64,000 nucleotides of DNA from Agrobacterium tumefaciens (lineage in GTDB: Bacteria > Pseudomonadota > Alphaproteobacteria > Rhizobiales > Rhizobiaceae). Both the position numbers and the translations under genes were made by a program. This document shows, in pieces, positions 1-8,488 of this stretch (position 1 is the first letter of the stretch; each line of letters opens with the position of its first letter). Under the pieces are notes generated by a model. The model saw only the letters and a list, made by a program, of their open reading frames with translations. It was not told where the DNA came from and made no database searches. Location of the stretch: NCBI GenBank assembly GCA_025560025.1, contig CP048487.1:124001-188000 (forward strand), written 5' to 3'.

Positions 1-1296
1 CTGGAGCATTTCCAGTCCTCCGTTTCCATGCAAGCGTACCGCCGACAGGCGCAAAAACTTCTCCTCCAGGAACGAAGGGGCGAGCGGATTGGCAGCATCG
101 CCCTTTGCAACCTCGACAGTGGCCTCCACGACGCGGCCGTCGAGCAGGTGAAGACGAACCCTTGCCGCGTGGTGGTGGCTCGATCGATCCGTCGACCTCA
201 GAGGAAAGAGCCGGATTTTTGCCGTCAGCTCGCGCACTGTTTGATCCAGGAAACGCGAAGGCGCAAACCATTCAGGACCGGCCGCGTGTCCGAGCACGCC
301 CATGGTGATTGCAAAAGGTGCGCTGAACTGGGCCGCCCAGATATCGCGGGGTTCGGGATCATTGAACGGGGCACGGCAGACGATCTCGGAAGCGAAGACC
401 TCGATCTCCCTGACGTCATGACCGGTCCCGTCAACAGCCCCGAGGACGAACGCTTCAACAGCAGCTTCGACGCTGCTTTGAATGATCCTGCAGCAGCTGA
501 ACGCCTTGAAGCCGACGTGTCGTATTTCGTAGCGAATATCGGGACCGATTTTCAGCCGCGACGGATCGACGTCGTCCGCCCCCGCCATACGCCAGAAACC
601 GGTTTCCCCTTCGAAAACGTCAAGCGGCCCCTCAAATCCTGCACGAGCAAGAAACGCTGCGTTCACACCACCCATTGCTGCGGTCGCAAAATTGTTCTTC
701 GCCATTGTCGGTGTGGTCCCGTAAACGGTCTTCATGACCGACGCAACAGGGGCATTGACAGCCGCGATTGCCAGGGCATGGGCCGCTTGCTGATGATCGA
801 GTTTCAGCAGTTTCGCCGATGCGGCGGCTGCGCCGAATATTTGCCAGGTGCCGTGGCCATGGACTGTCTTGCGCGGCGTGTTGTGGACGAGCGACATGCC
901 GATGCGGCATCCCACCTCATACCCGGCGACGATTGCAGCAATCAGGTCGCACCCTGTGGAGCGAGAGCGGTTGGCAAGCGCGAGTGCGGCAGCAACCACT
1001 GTCGCCCCGGGATGCCCCTTCCAGTAGATGTCATCAAGGTCAAGGGCGTTGGCCAAAGTCGCGTAATGAAATGCCTGCCAGGCGGGATCCGGACAGGGCG
1101 CGTTAGTGAAACCTCCGGATATATCCGCCGCAAGCCGTTCCAGACTCGGAGCGACCGGGGTTTGATGACCACCGAAAAAGCACCCGACCGAGTCCATCAG
1201 GCAGAGCTTTGCTTTCTCTACCACGTCCGGCGGAAGATTCTCAAAACTCGCATTCACGAGGTACCCGGCAAGGGTCTGCGTTGCGGGGGTTGTCAT
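1..1296 (-). CDS. MmgE/PrpD family protein (3' end beyond window)
   Basis: An open frame of 432 codons runs from an ATG at 1296 off the left edge, so the C-terminus is missing. The N-terminal alpha-helical part, with a KLCLMDSVGC stretch and a later HGHGTWQIFGAAAA stretch, is typical of the MmgE/PrpD family. That family includes 2-methylcitrate dehydratase, cis-aconitate decarboxylase and iminodisuccinate epimerase, and members usually have about 450 residues, so little is lost. The gene starts 16 bases after the carbon-nitrogen hydrolase stop, in line with the operon running down from 7.7 kb. The family assignment is firm but the reaction is not: the partners (dioxygenase, RraA-like, nitrilase-like) suggest breakdown of a small carboxylic acid or amide rather than the propionate pathway, since no prpB or prpC homologue is present. 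Confidence 0.85.
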   Translation of the reverse strand, partial: MTTPATQTLAGYLVNASFENLPPDVVEKAKLCLMDSVGCFFGGHQTPVAPSLERLAADISGGFTNAPCPDPAWQAFHYATLANALDLDDIYWKGHPGATVVAAALALANRSRSTGCDLIAAIVAGYEVGCRIGMSLVHNTPRKTVHGHGTWQIFGAAAASAKLLKLDHQQAAHALAIAAVNAPVASVMKTVYGTTPTMAKNNFATAAMGGVNAAFLARAGFEGPLDVFEGETGFWRMAGADDVDPSRLKIGPDIRYEIRHVGFKAFSCCRIIQSSVEAAVEAFVLGAVDGTGHDVREIEVFASEIVCRAPFNDPEPRDIWAAQFSAPFAITMGVLGHAAGPEWFAPSRFLDQTVRELTAKIRLFPLRSTDRSSHHHAARVRLHLLDGRVVEATVEVAKGDAANPLAPSFLEEKFLRLSAVRLHGNGGLEMLQ

Positions 1297-1312
1297 GGCG
1301 CCCTCTCGACTA

Positions 1313-2266
1313 TCAAAAAGAGGCAGGCAGGTCTGTTTTGCTGCGACAAGTCGAACATAGCTCATCGCAGGCAGAATTTTCGACTGCCAAATGTTGAGCT
1401 GTTGGTCCCGGCGTTTCAGCAAGACCCGCCCGGGATGTTGCGTTCGGAAACTGCTGACGATGGCGCGCCATCGGAATAAGCCGGCGCACGTCATTTATTC
1501 GTTGGCTGTCCAATCGTGCGGTCGCGATGGTCGTTCCGTCCGAGGCGCGGGCGATGACTTGTCCCCACGGATCGCAAACCAGCGAGTTGCCGAAACATTG
1601 CCGGGCCTCGCCACCGGCGGCAAGGTAACTGCCCCACTGGCCGCAGGCGGCGAAATAGACCTGGAACTCGATGGCGCGCGCTCTGCACAGGACCTCCCAA
1701 TGATCCTTTCCTGTCTGCATCGTGAAGGCAGCCGGCAGAATGACGAGATCGACCTTGTTCTCGGCAAGTTGATCGAACAGGCGGGAAAACCGGAGATCGT
1801 AGCAGATAGCGGCTCCGATCCGGAAGCCGCCAGCCTCGTAGACAAGCAGGTCGTGCCCTGGCGCGACTGTGGCGGACTCCCGATAGGCTTTGCCGTCCGG
1901 AGCCACGATGTCGAAAAGATGAATTTTGCGGTAGCGGCCGACCTCCCTGCCGTCGGGATCGAACACAACGGTGGTGTTGTATATACGATTTTCCCCGGGA
2001 ACACGCTCAAGCATGCTGCCTGCGTGGAGCCATAATCCGTGCCGGCAAGCAAATTCCTGTGCCATCCTGTAAGCCGCACCACCCGGCATGTAGTCTGCCG
2101 CCGCCAGCTTTTCCGCGGGGGTGCCGCCTGACCAGTCGAAATGCTCCGGCAGGACGATCAGATCCGGCACCTCCTCCTTAACGGCCTTGAGCATCAGAGC
2201 CTGCGCCTGACGCAGATTGGCCCTGCGGTCCGGCTGGGAGTTCATTTGAATGAGCGAAATTTTCAT
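1313..2266 (-). CDS. carbon-nitrogen hydrolase (nitrilase superfamily)
   Basis: The 317-residue protein has the full catalytic triad of the nitrilase/omega-amidase superfamily: Glu41 in VLPEHF, Lys114 in RKIHLFD and Cys155 in AAICYDLRF. It probably hydrolyses an amide, N-carbamoyl group or nitrile in the cytoplasm. The layout resembles the omega-amidase/Nit2-like branch (short, with LRF after the cysteine) more than true nitrilases. The start ATG at 2266 overlaps the RraA-like gene by four bases (ATGA), so the two are translationally coupled. About 45 residues after the catalytic fold are unusual in composition and may be a divergent tail. The exact substrate cannot be read from the sequence. 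Confidence 0.88.
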   Translation of the reverse strand: MKISLIQMNSQPDRRANLRQAQALMLKAVKEEVPDLIVLPEHFDWSGGTPAEKLAAADYMPGGAAYRMAQEFACRHGLWLHAGSMLERVPGENRIYNTTVVFDPDGREVGRYRKIHLFDIVAPDGKAYRESATVAPGHDLLVYEAGGFRIGAAICYDLRFSRLFDQLAENKVDLVILPAAFTMQTGKDHWEVLCRARAIEFQVYFAACGQWGSYLAAGGEARQCFGNSLVCDPWGQVIARASDGTTIATARLDSQRINDVRRLIPMARHRQQFPNATSRAGLAETPGPTAQHLAVENSACDELCSTCRSKTDLPASF

Positions 2267-2913
2267 TGGGATTGCCCCTCATCGTACGCGAAGATTGAAT
2301 GGCCTGCCGCAAGATGGGCACGCAGTCGGGCGGACCGTTCTTGACGCTTCAGCGCAGCCTCACCCAGGCTGCGCATCCGTGAACGGTCTGCGACGAAGAT
2401 CCCGGAGTTGTCGGCGAGCACCGCGAAACCGGGAAGGACCACCGTGCCGCCGCAGGCGACGGGAACGTTGATGGATCCACCAATCCGGAATGTCCGGTTC
2501 GTGGTTTTTGCCGAGACGCCGCGACACCAGACCGGCAGCCCTGATGCGACAATTTCCTCGACGTCAGTGCACGGGCCGTCGACAATAATGGCAGCGGCGC
2601 CGCGTGCCTTTGCCGCTGTCGCGACACCGCCACCGACACAGGCGATGTCGTCCCCGTCGATCCTCGCGATGACGAGAACGTCGCCCGGCTGGAGAAGGTC
2701 GATCGCCTTGTAGATCACAACGCCGTCGCGGCCCGGAGCCGCGACGGTAAGGGCTTGGCCGGTGACCTTCGCGGAGCAGACCGGGCGGAGGCTCGTGCTG
2801 AGAAAGCCGAGATGTTCGGTATGTCCGATGGTTGCTGTCTCAACATCGCGCAGCAGGGCGCAGAGGTCCGTTGGGAGAGGGGGCTCTCCCGTTTTTGTCC
2901 GATACTGTTCCAT
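2263..2913 (-). CDS. RraA-like family protein
   Basis: The 216-residue protein has the RraA/HMG-aldolase fold signature: a PGDVLVIARIDGDD segment, a glycine-rich GGGVATAAKARG turn, and a following DG-x3-D segment. Class II aldolases of this family (4-hydroxy-4-methyl-2-oxoglutarate aldolase) use Arg-Asp in that last segment. Here it reads DGPCTD, so the Asp is kept and the Arg is replaced by Thr. It may therefore be a divergent lyase or a non-catalytic relative rather than a standard aldolase. It starts 33 bases after the dioxygenase gene and ends inside the carbon-nitrogen hydrolase start. A second RraA-like gene near 54.4 kb has the same change. Confidence 0.85.
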   Translation of the reverse strand: MEQYRTKTGEPPLPTDLCALLRDVETATIGHTEHLGFLSTSLRPVCSAKVTGQALTVAAPGRDGVVIYKAIDLLQPGDVLVIARIDGDDIACVGGGVATAAKARGAAAIIVDGPCTDVEEIVASGLPVWCRGVSAKTTNRTFRIGGSINVPVACGGTVVLPGFAVLADNSGIFVADRSRMRSLGEAALKRQERSARLRAHLAAGHSIFAYDEGQSQ

Positions 2914-2946
2914 GGATTAAGGTCTTCTTGCTGGCGTCTGAAATGA

Positions 2947-3813
2947 TCAGACCGGGCGTTCGCCCGCGGTCGTGGTTCGGTGCATGATCCGGATCGTGTT
3001 CGGATCGAAGGAATCCCGACGATGCATGGTGCAGCGATTGTCCCACATCATGATGTCGCCTTTGGTCCATTTCTGGACAAAAACCTCTTTCGTGTCTGTC
3101 GTATGGCGCCACAGGCGCTTCAGCAGATCGTCGCTTTCATCAAGTGGCATACCGACAATCCAGGCGCCCTCCGCCGTTCCTCCAAGATAAAGCGCCTTGC
3201 GCCCGGTTTCGGCCTGGGTCCGCACCAGCGGGTGGACGATACCGCTCCACTCACGGAAATCGCTGGTCCTCGGCTCCTCCTTGCCGAGCCGCAGCTTGCC
3301 GGTCTTGTCGTAGACATTCTGGAAGAATATCTGCCGGCCGTCGATTTCCTTTCGCACGTCGTCCGGCAACGTGTCGTAGGCCTGATAGGTGGAGAGAAAA
3401 TAGGTGTCTCCGCCTTCAGCCGGCACCTCCACCGCCCGCAAAATGGCACCAGCTGGCGGACGTTCGTAGAACCATGTGTCCGTATGCCAGGTCGCCTCGC
3501 TGTTGCCCATGGCGCCCGACGGTTTGCCGTCCTTCATGGTGTTGGCGATCACCAGGATTTCCTTGTGCGTGGGGTGTCCACCTTCCTGCAATTGCTTGGG
3601 GTGGATCACGAATTCCCCGAACTGACGGGAAAAGTCGACTTGCTGCTGGTCTGTGATGTTGGCACGCCGGAAGCGAAGCACGCCATAGTGGAGCCAGTAT
3701 TTGCGAACCTCTGCAATGTCCTGTTCGTCATAGTCGTTGAAGTCGAAGCCAACGATATCAGCGCAAACGTTGCTTCCGTCCTGGACCGCTGAAATTCTTC
3801 GAGTATTGAGCAT
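2947..3813 (-). CDS. TauD/TfdA family Fe(II)/2-oxoglutarate dioxygenase
   Basis: The 288-residue protein fits the TauD/TfdA family. The iron-binding facial triad is visible as His110 and Asp112 in WHTDTW and His264 in TMHRRD, with the 2-oxoglutarate-binding arginine at 279 in MHRTT. Such enzymes hydroxylate and often cleave sulfonates, phenoxyacids or quaternary amines. The start at 3813 is preferred over an in-frame ATG at 3849 because AAGGAAGGAACG lies just upstream of it. The gene follows a four-gene ABC importer after 110 bases and precedes the RraA-like gene, so it probably acts first on the imported compound. The substrate is unknown. Confidence 0.9.
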   Translation of the reverse strand: MLNTRRISAVQDGSNVCADIVGFDFNDYDEQDIAEVRKYWLHYGVLRFRRANITDQQQVDFSRQFGEFVIHPKQLQEGGHPTHKEILVIANTMKDGKPSGAMGNSEATWHTDTWFYERPPAGAILRAVEVPAEGGDTYFLSTYQAYDTLPDDVRKEIDGRQIFFQNVYDKTGKLRLGKEEPRTSDFREWSGIVHPLVRTQAETGRKALYLGGTAEGAWIVGMPLDESDDLLKRLWRHTTDTKEVFVQKWTKGDIMMWDNRCTMHRRDSFDPNTIRIMHRTTTAGERPV

Positions 3814-3923
3814 ATGTTCGTTCCTTCCTTGCATATTTCGTCTCTGCAAGGGAAGAGTAGCGCGACCGATCTTCCCGTCTCCAATATCAATTTGAGTTCA
3901 TTGATATGGATACACGATCAATC

Positions 3924-5003
3924 CTAACCTTCGAGAAGCTGCACGGCGTTGGGATCGATGGAGAGAACGACGGGTTGCCCAACGCGCAAATCAGGCAGTC
4001 GCGTCGACCGCACAAGCGACTTGAGCACGGTCCTGTTTGACAGGGTGACAAAGCATTCCCGGTAAGCGCCGAGATTGACGATCCGCGTCAGGGTTCCGTC
4101 GATCCTGTTGACCGGGGAGGGCACTCCCTCGCCCACAGGCGTGAGACGGACGGCCTCGGGACGCAGGCAACAGTAGTGGACGGAGCCTGGATTTTCTGGC
4201 GACGCGGCCGTCAGGGTAAGGCCGTCTTCGAGCACAACAATTGTCGATCCCCTTTCTGCTCTCACGGACGCAACCGGCAGAAGATTCGACTTTCCGATAA
4301 AATCTGCAACGAAACGCGATCGGGGATGATCATAGATATCATCGGGCTTGCCTTCCTGGGCCACGAGACCTCCATGCATGACCACGATGCGATCGGACAT
4401 GGCCATCGCTTCGTCCTGGTCGTGGGTAACATAGATGAAGGTCATGCCGAGCTCTTCCTGTATCTCCTTGAGCTCGATACGCATCGCCTCCCGCAGTTTG
4501 AGGTCGAGATTGGAGAGAGGTTCATCGAGTAGAAGCAGGGACGGTTTCGGCGCGATCGCCCGGGCAAGCGCCGTCCTTTGTTGCTGGCCGCCGGACAGTT
4601 CTTTCGGATAGCGCTGTTCAAATCCCTCAAGATGCACGCGTCTCAGTGCCGATCGCACCTCGGTCTCGGTCTCGGCGCGCGGAATTCCCTTCATCTTGAG
4701 GCCAAAGGCGACATTTTCGGCGACCGTCATGTGCGGGAACAGGGCATAGTTCTGGAAGACCAGGCCGATCCCGCGTTTCTCCGGCGGAACGCCCAACTGG
4801 CTCCGTCCCCTGATCCTTATGTCTCCACCAGAAGGATCGGAGAACCCGGCGATCATGTTCAGGGTGGTTGTCTTGCCGCACCCGGACGGACCCAGAATGC
4901 TGACGAATTCTCCGGCCGGAATGGAAAGATCGATATTGTCGACGACCCGATTGGCTCCATAGCTCTTGGAAACCGTGATCAGTTCTATGTCCATTGTGCT
5001 CAT
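3924..5003 (-). CDS. ABC importer ATPase, PotA-like
   Basis: The 359-residue protein carries Walker A GPSGCGKTT at residues 38-46, the signature LSGGQQQR, Walker B LLLLDEP and a switch histidine in VTHDQ, followed by a TOBE-type C-terminal domain. This is the layout of PotA/CysA-like ATPases that power spermidine/putrescine-type importers. It overlaps the preceding permease gene by four bases (ATGA) and ends the transporter part of the run that starts with the binding protein at 7748. It lies at the inner membrane face with the two permeases. The ligand is not predictable; polyamine, opine or betaine-like compounds are typical of this transporter class. Confidence 0.93.
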   Translation of the reverse strand: MSTMDIELITVSKSYGANRVVDNIDLSIPAGEFVSILGPSGCGKTTTLNMIAGFSDPSGGDIRIRGRSQLGVPPEKRGIGLVFQNYALFPHMTVAENVAFGLKMKGIPRAETETEVRSALRRVHLEGFEQRYPKELSGGQQQRTALARAIAPKPSLLLLDEPLSNLDLKLREAMRIELKEIQEELGMTFIYVTHDQDEAMAMSDRIVVMHGGLVAQEGKPDDIYDHPRSRFVADFIGKSNLLPVASVRAERGSTIVVLEDGLTLTAASPENPGSVHYCCLRPEAVRLTPVGEGVPSPVNRIDGTLTRIVNLGAYRECFVTLSNRTVLKSLVRSTRLPDLRVGQPVVLSIDPNAVQLLEG

Positions 5004-5803
5004 TTGCTTCCACCATGTATCTGTGTCGAAAAACCGCCGATCCGCTCAAACAGGAAGACGGCTGCAAGAATAAAAAGGAGGGAGGCGACGTTGACCGCCG
5101 CCAACACCGGGTCGAGGCTGTATTCAAGGTGATTGATGACGGTGATGGGCAGTGTCGTCTCGCCAGGCCGGACGAGGAAGACCGACAAGGGAATGTTGTT
5201 AAAGGAGAGAATGAAGGCGAAGGTCATTCCTGAAAACAGGCCGGGTTTGATCAGGGGCAGGAGGATGTAGCGGATCCTTTGCAACCTGTTTGCGCCCAGG
5301 ACACGCGCGGCAAGATCAAGCCGTTTGTCGACATTGAACATTGCTCCTGCGATCATCCTCACGACGAATGGCAGGGTGAGGATGACGTGGGCCATGATCA
5401 GGCCCGGCGTGCCAAGGAGAGTGTAAAACCCGGTCGACGACAGGAACAGAACGATCGCCACCCCCTTGACGATTTGCGGAACGGAGAGGGGGGATAACAG
5501 GAAGGACATGATTGCGGCATGGCCCGGGCACTTCTCGTAGGCGACCGCAAAAGCGGCGAGCAGCCCGAACAGCCCGCTCAGAACCGTGACAATCAACGCC
5601 AGTTCGACACTCAGCAAAAACGGATCAATCCAGCGACCTGACATGAGGGCGCCGTACCATTTTGTCGTCCAGAGCGATGGCTCAAAAACAATCCTCGCCG
5701 TCGGACTGACGGAGGCCACAAGCACGACCAACAGCGGGAGCGTGATGAATGCGAGGATAAGTCCAAGTGAGGTCCTGAACGTCACCGATAAAAAACTGTT
5801 CAC
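5000..5803 (-). CDS. ABC importer permease, PotC-like
   Basis: A 267-residue membrane protein with about six hydrophobic segments and a cytoplasmic EAA loop (ARVLGANRLQ, then LPLIKPG), as in PotC-type permeases. It starts with GTG at 5803, supported by TAGGAGACC nine bases upstream. It is nine bases after the PotB-like gene and overlaps the ATPase gene by four bases. Together with the PotB-like subunit it should form the transmembrane pore of the importer. Confidence 0.92.
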   Translation of the reverse strand: MNSFLSVTFRTSLGLILAFITLPLLVVLVASVSPTARIVFEPSLWTTKWYGALMSGRWIDPFLLSVELALIVTVLSGLFGLLAAFAVAYEKCPGHAAIMSFLLSPLSVPQIVKGVAIVLFLSSTGFYTLLGTPGLIMAHVILTLPFVVRMIAGAMFNVDKRLDLAARVLGANRLQRIRYILLPLIKPGLFSGMTFAFILSFNNIPLSVFLVRPGETTLPITVINHLEYSLDPVLAAVNVASLLFILAAVFLFERIGGFSTQIHGGSK

Positions 5804-5812
5804 GACGGTCTC

Positions 5813-6697
5813 CTACAGATGCAGTTTGTTGTGGAGGCGCGCCTCAATGCGCGAGCCGATGAAGATGGCAACGAGTATTGCCACGAGCAACACATTCGCC
5901 ATCACGGCGGCAAACGGCCAGTCGATGTAAAAAAGCACCTGCTCGTAGACCATTGTTGCCAGCACCTTGAAGCCCGCACCGCCAAGCAGCGCTGGTGTCG
6001 CATAGGCGCTGGCCGCCATTGTGAAAGCGATGAGCAGGGAGCTGACGATCCCGGGAACGGAAAGTGGTAGAACAATGTGGTGCAGCACGGCTGGACGGGA
6101 AGCCCCCAGGACTTGTGCAGCCTTTTCAAGATTGGGATTGATGCCTTGCAGGCTCGTCATCAGGGAAAGAACCCCGAAAGGCAGAACGACATGCGTCAGG
6201 CCAGCGACGACGCCGAACATGCTTCTCGACAATGGCAGCGGTTCGGAGATCAATCCCGCCCACAGCAGCATCGAGTTTACAAAACCCCGGTCCTCGAGGA
6301 TCACGAGCCAGCCATAGGTGCGCAGGACCACACCGGCGAGTTCCGGTGCGATTGCAAGTGCGAACACAACCAGGCGCCATCGTGACGTCGAACGAGCCAG
6401 ATAATAAGCAAGCGGATACGCCATGACGGTCACGCAAATGGCGACGAGGCCCGACATCAGCATCGTGCGCGCCAGACCCGCCATCATCAGATCATCAGCA
6501 AAGAACCGCTGATAATTGGCAATGGTCCACGCCTGGTCGTCGCTTCCGTGGAAACTCATTCCAATCATCATGCCCATTGGCAGAGCGAAGAAGAGCAAAA
6601 GGACCGTTGAAGGCGGCACCAGCGAGGCATAGGGCCTGAGTGTAAATCTCCGATGGCGTTTGGGTTCAAATGTCGACTGGAGTTCGATTGTTGTCAT
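5813..6697 (-). CDS. ABC importer permease, PotB-like
   Basis: A 294-residue permease with a cytoplasmic N-terminus of about 25 residues, six predicted membrane segments and the EAA loop AAQVLGASRPA followed by LPLSVPG. The start ATG at 6697 has a strong AAGGGGGCG ribosome site. It follows the binding-protein gene after ten bases. It is the first of the two pore subunits of this spermidine/putrescine-type system. Confidence 0.92.
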   Translation of the reverse strand: MTTIELQSTFEPKRHRRFTLRPYASLVPPSTVLLLFFALPMGMMIGMSFHGSDDQAWTIANYQRFFADDLMMAGLARTMLMSGLVAICVTVMAYPLAYYLARSTSRWRLVVFALAIAPELAGVVLRTYGWLVILEDRGFVNSMLLWAGLISEPLPLSRSMFGVVAGLTHVVLPFGVLSLMTSLQGINPNLEKAAQVLGASRPAVLHHIVLPLSVPGIVSSLLIAFTMAASAYATPALLGGAGFKVLATMVYEQVLFYIDWPFAAVMANVLLVAILVAIFIGSRIEARLHNKLHL

Positions 6698-6707
6698 GGT
6701 CGCCCCC

Positions 6708-7748
6708 TTATCGCGCTGCCGCGATCACTTCACGCTCCCACCGCGCACCCCATTCGGGCAACTTGGCTGCGAGACCTGAAAGGTCGGGAAGAAGAAGGGT
6801 CTTCAGATCGGCCTCGGTGGTGATTTGACGTGCGCGGACGGCATCGGGGACTTCAATATCGGTGCGGGCGCTGCCGACGTTATAGCCGGTCACCCATGCT
6901 TCCTGACTGGATTTTTCGAGAAAGAAATTGACGAACCTGTACGCCATGTCCTTGTTGCGAGCGCCAATCGGCACATTCAAGGTCGCAACGAGCGGGATGG
7001 TTCCTTCCTTCGGTCTCACGTAGTCAACCGGCAGACCGCTGTCGATGAGGAGTTGTGCACGCCCGTTCCAGAACGGCATGGCCCAGACCTCGCCCTCCTT
7101 CAGGTAATTTTCCATGATCGAAGAGGACTGCTCGAAGCCCATCGATTGCTGGGCGAGCCTGCCCATGGCCTCGAAACCGGGGTCAACGTTGCCCATGAGG
7201 TCGCCACCATTCGTGACGGACATAATCTGCATGAGATATGCCGCCATGATATTCTGAAATGTGGGAAGGATCACCTTGCCCTTCAGTTCCTCGTCAAACA
7301 ACGCGGACCAGGAAACCGGCGCCGTTGCGAGTTTGTCCTTGCGCCAAAGAAGAGAAAGATACTGGACTTCGTGGACGGCTCCGCAGACGCCGGCGATGCC
7401 GCTGATGTCCGGGTTTAGTTCCGCGATGTTCGGTACGGTTTCCGGCGAAAATTTTTCGAGAAGGTTATCCCGGCATCCATCGAGCGATTGTGACGCAGTC
7501 ATGACGACGACGTCAAAGCCTGGCCTGCCGCGTGTCGCCTTGATTTTCGCGTAGTCCTGCGATGCGGATCCGACCGCGTCATAAATAACCTTCACATTGA
7601 ACTCTTTTTCAAAGGGTTCAATGATCCGACTGCGGATAATATCTTCGTACGGTCCGCCGTAGCTGTTGACGATCAACTGCTCGGCGGTCGCCTTGGCGGC
7701 CATAGTCATTGTTACACTTAATGTAACAAACACGATTTTCCATTTCAT
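6708..7748 (-). CDS. extracellular solute-binding protein, PotD-like
   Basis: A 346-residue protein with a cleavable signal peptide (a hydrophobic core over residues 4-20, a probable cut after ATAEQ) and the start NSYGGPYEDIIRS typical of PotD/Ibp-like periplasmic binding proteins of family 1. It is the first gene of the run that includes the two permeases, the ATPase, the dioxygenase and the three enzymes to the left edge, so it should set the substrate of the pathway. The ribosome site GAGGGTG precedes the ATG at 7748. No regulator gene is linked to this operon within the window. Confidence 0.92.
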   Translation of the reverse strand: MKWKIVFVTLSVTMTMAAKATAEQLIVNSYGGPYEDIIRSRIIEPFEKEFNVKVIYDAVGSASQDYAKIKATRGRPGFDVVVMTASQSLDGCRDNLLEKFSPETVPNIAELNPDISGIAGVCGAVHEVQYLSLLWRKDKLATAPVSWSALFDEELKGKVILPTFQNIMAAYLMQIMSVTNGGDLMGNVDPGFEAMGRLAQQSMGFEQSSSIMENYLKEGEVWAMPFWNGRAQLLIDSGLPVDYVRPKEGTIPLVATLNVPIGARNKDMAYRFVNFFLEKSSQEAWVTGYNVGSARTDIEVPDAVRARQITTEADLKTLLLPDLSGLAAKLPEWGARWEREVIAAAR

Positions 7749-7824
7749 CGTTCACCCTCACGTTTGTCTGATTGATTGGCGCTCCGGAAAGACTTTGCGA
7801 AAGAAATGCGTTCACACTCCAATA
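7749..7824 (-). promoter_or_regulatory. probable promoter region of the PotD-like operon
   Basis: The 76 bases between the small hypothetical gene and the binding-protein gene are AT-rich near 7825-7800 (on the minus strand, TTGAAAACTAATATTGG). No other promoter region exists for the seven-gene run to the left, so transcription should begin here or inside the upstream small gene. No clear palindrome was seen. Confidence 0.35.
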
Positions 7825-8214
7825 TTAGTTTTCAATTATTGATCGGATTTCACGAATAATAAAACTCCCGATATCATTGGAGTGGAGCAGGCGATCAACA
7901 TCGCCGCGCCTGCCGTCTGCTGACGGAAGATCGGTTTCCCCAGGGAGAGGCGGCCCGGATTTCAAGGCTGTGGGCAACATGAGAGAGAAAACAGGCGAAT
8001 CCTTACGGAGATCGCAAAAAACGCCGAACCAGAAACGGTACCGGACCTCGTCACCTTGAGTACGTGCTTCTATGGCGCACCAGGCCGCTATGGTCGCGGC
8101 CTGCAAGCCATAGAGATCGCGTATCACCTCAAAGGCGACAGCAGCGTGTATTCCGTCACACACTTCAACGGGTGAGAATGGCAAAGATGGCAATGCAGCA
8201 GATAGTTCCGACAT
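7825..8214 (-). CDS. hypothetical protein, 129 aa
   Basis: No family is recognised. The frame starts at an ATG at 8214 preceded by GGAGAG at a good distance, and the N-terminal half has a protein-like run rich in Ala, Trp and Tyr (AAWCAIEARTQGDE) that suggests a folded helical domain of about 60 residues. The second half is polar and possibly disordered. There is no signal peptide or membrane segment. It lies in the same direction as the PotD-like operon, 76 bases upstream, but nothing ties it to that operon's job. It may be a small conserved protein of the order; the call rests only on start context and composition. Confidence 0.5.
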   Translation of the reverse strand: MSELSAALPSLPFSPVEVCDGIHAAVAFEVIRDLYGLQAATIAAWCAIEARTQGDEVRYRFWFGVFCDLRKDSPVFSLMLPTALKSGPPLPGETDLPSADGRRGDVDRLLHSNDIGSFIIREIRSIIEN

Positions 8215-8488
8215 GACGACTCTCCATTGAGAGTCCGGCCGAGTTTGGAAGTCGTTTGTGGCCGGACAATGCCTTGGCGACCTTCGCCGTCCGGATGCAC
8301 ATCGACTGTCATGTCAGTTCCAAGGATAGATCAATCTGCCGGCAGGGTGAAGCCAATTTTCGTCAACTGGCGCACCTGTGATCGATTATTGAAGCGAGGA
8401 GACGATCCGCCCATCGGGATGCATTTCAAATGCATACTGGACGTATTTTTACTTTAAATTGGACGGAAGATAGTTTAATGATAGACGG
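8215..8488. other. intergenic region between divergent genes, little content
   Basis: These 274 bases separate the small hypothetical gene from the plus-strand ATPase. They hold a short inverted repeat GACTCTC/GAGAGTC at 8219-8234, close to the start of the hypothetical gene, and a small palindrome TGCATTTCAAATGCA near 8420. The last 60 bases before the ATPase are AT-rich and probably carry its promoter. No gene or repeat family was recognised. Confidence 0.4.

Noticed and set aside
28..1479. 483-codon plus-strand open frame at the left edge
   Set aside because: It lies opposite the MmgE/PrpD gene, whose minus-strand frame has family motifs; the plus-strand product is Arg/Cys-rich with no family likeness.
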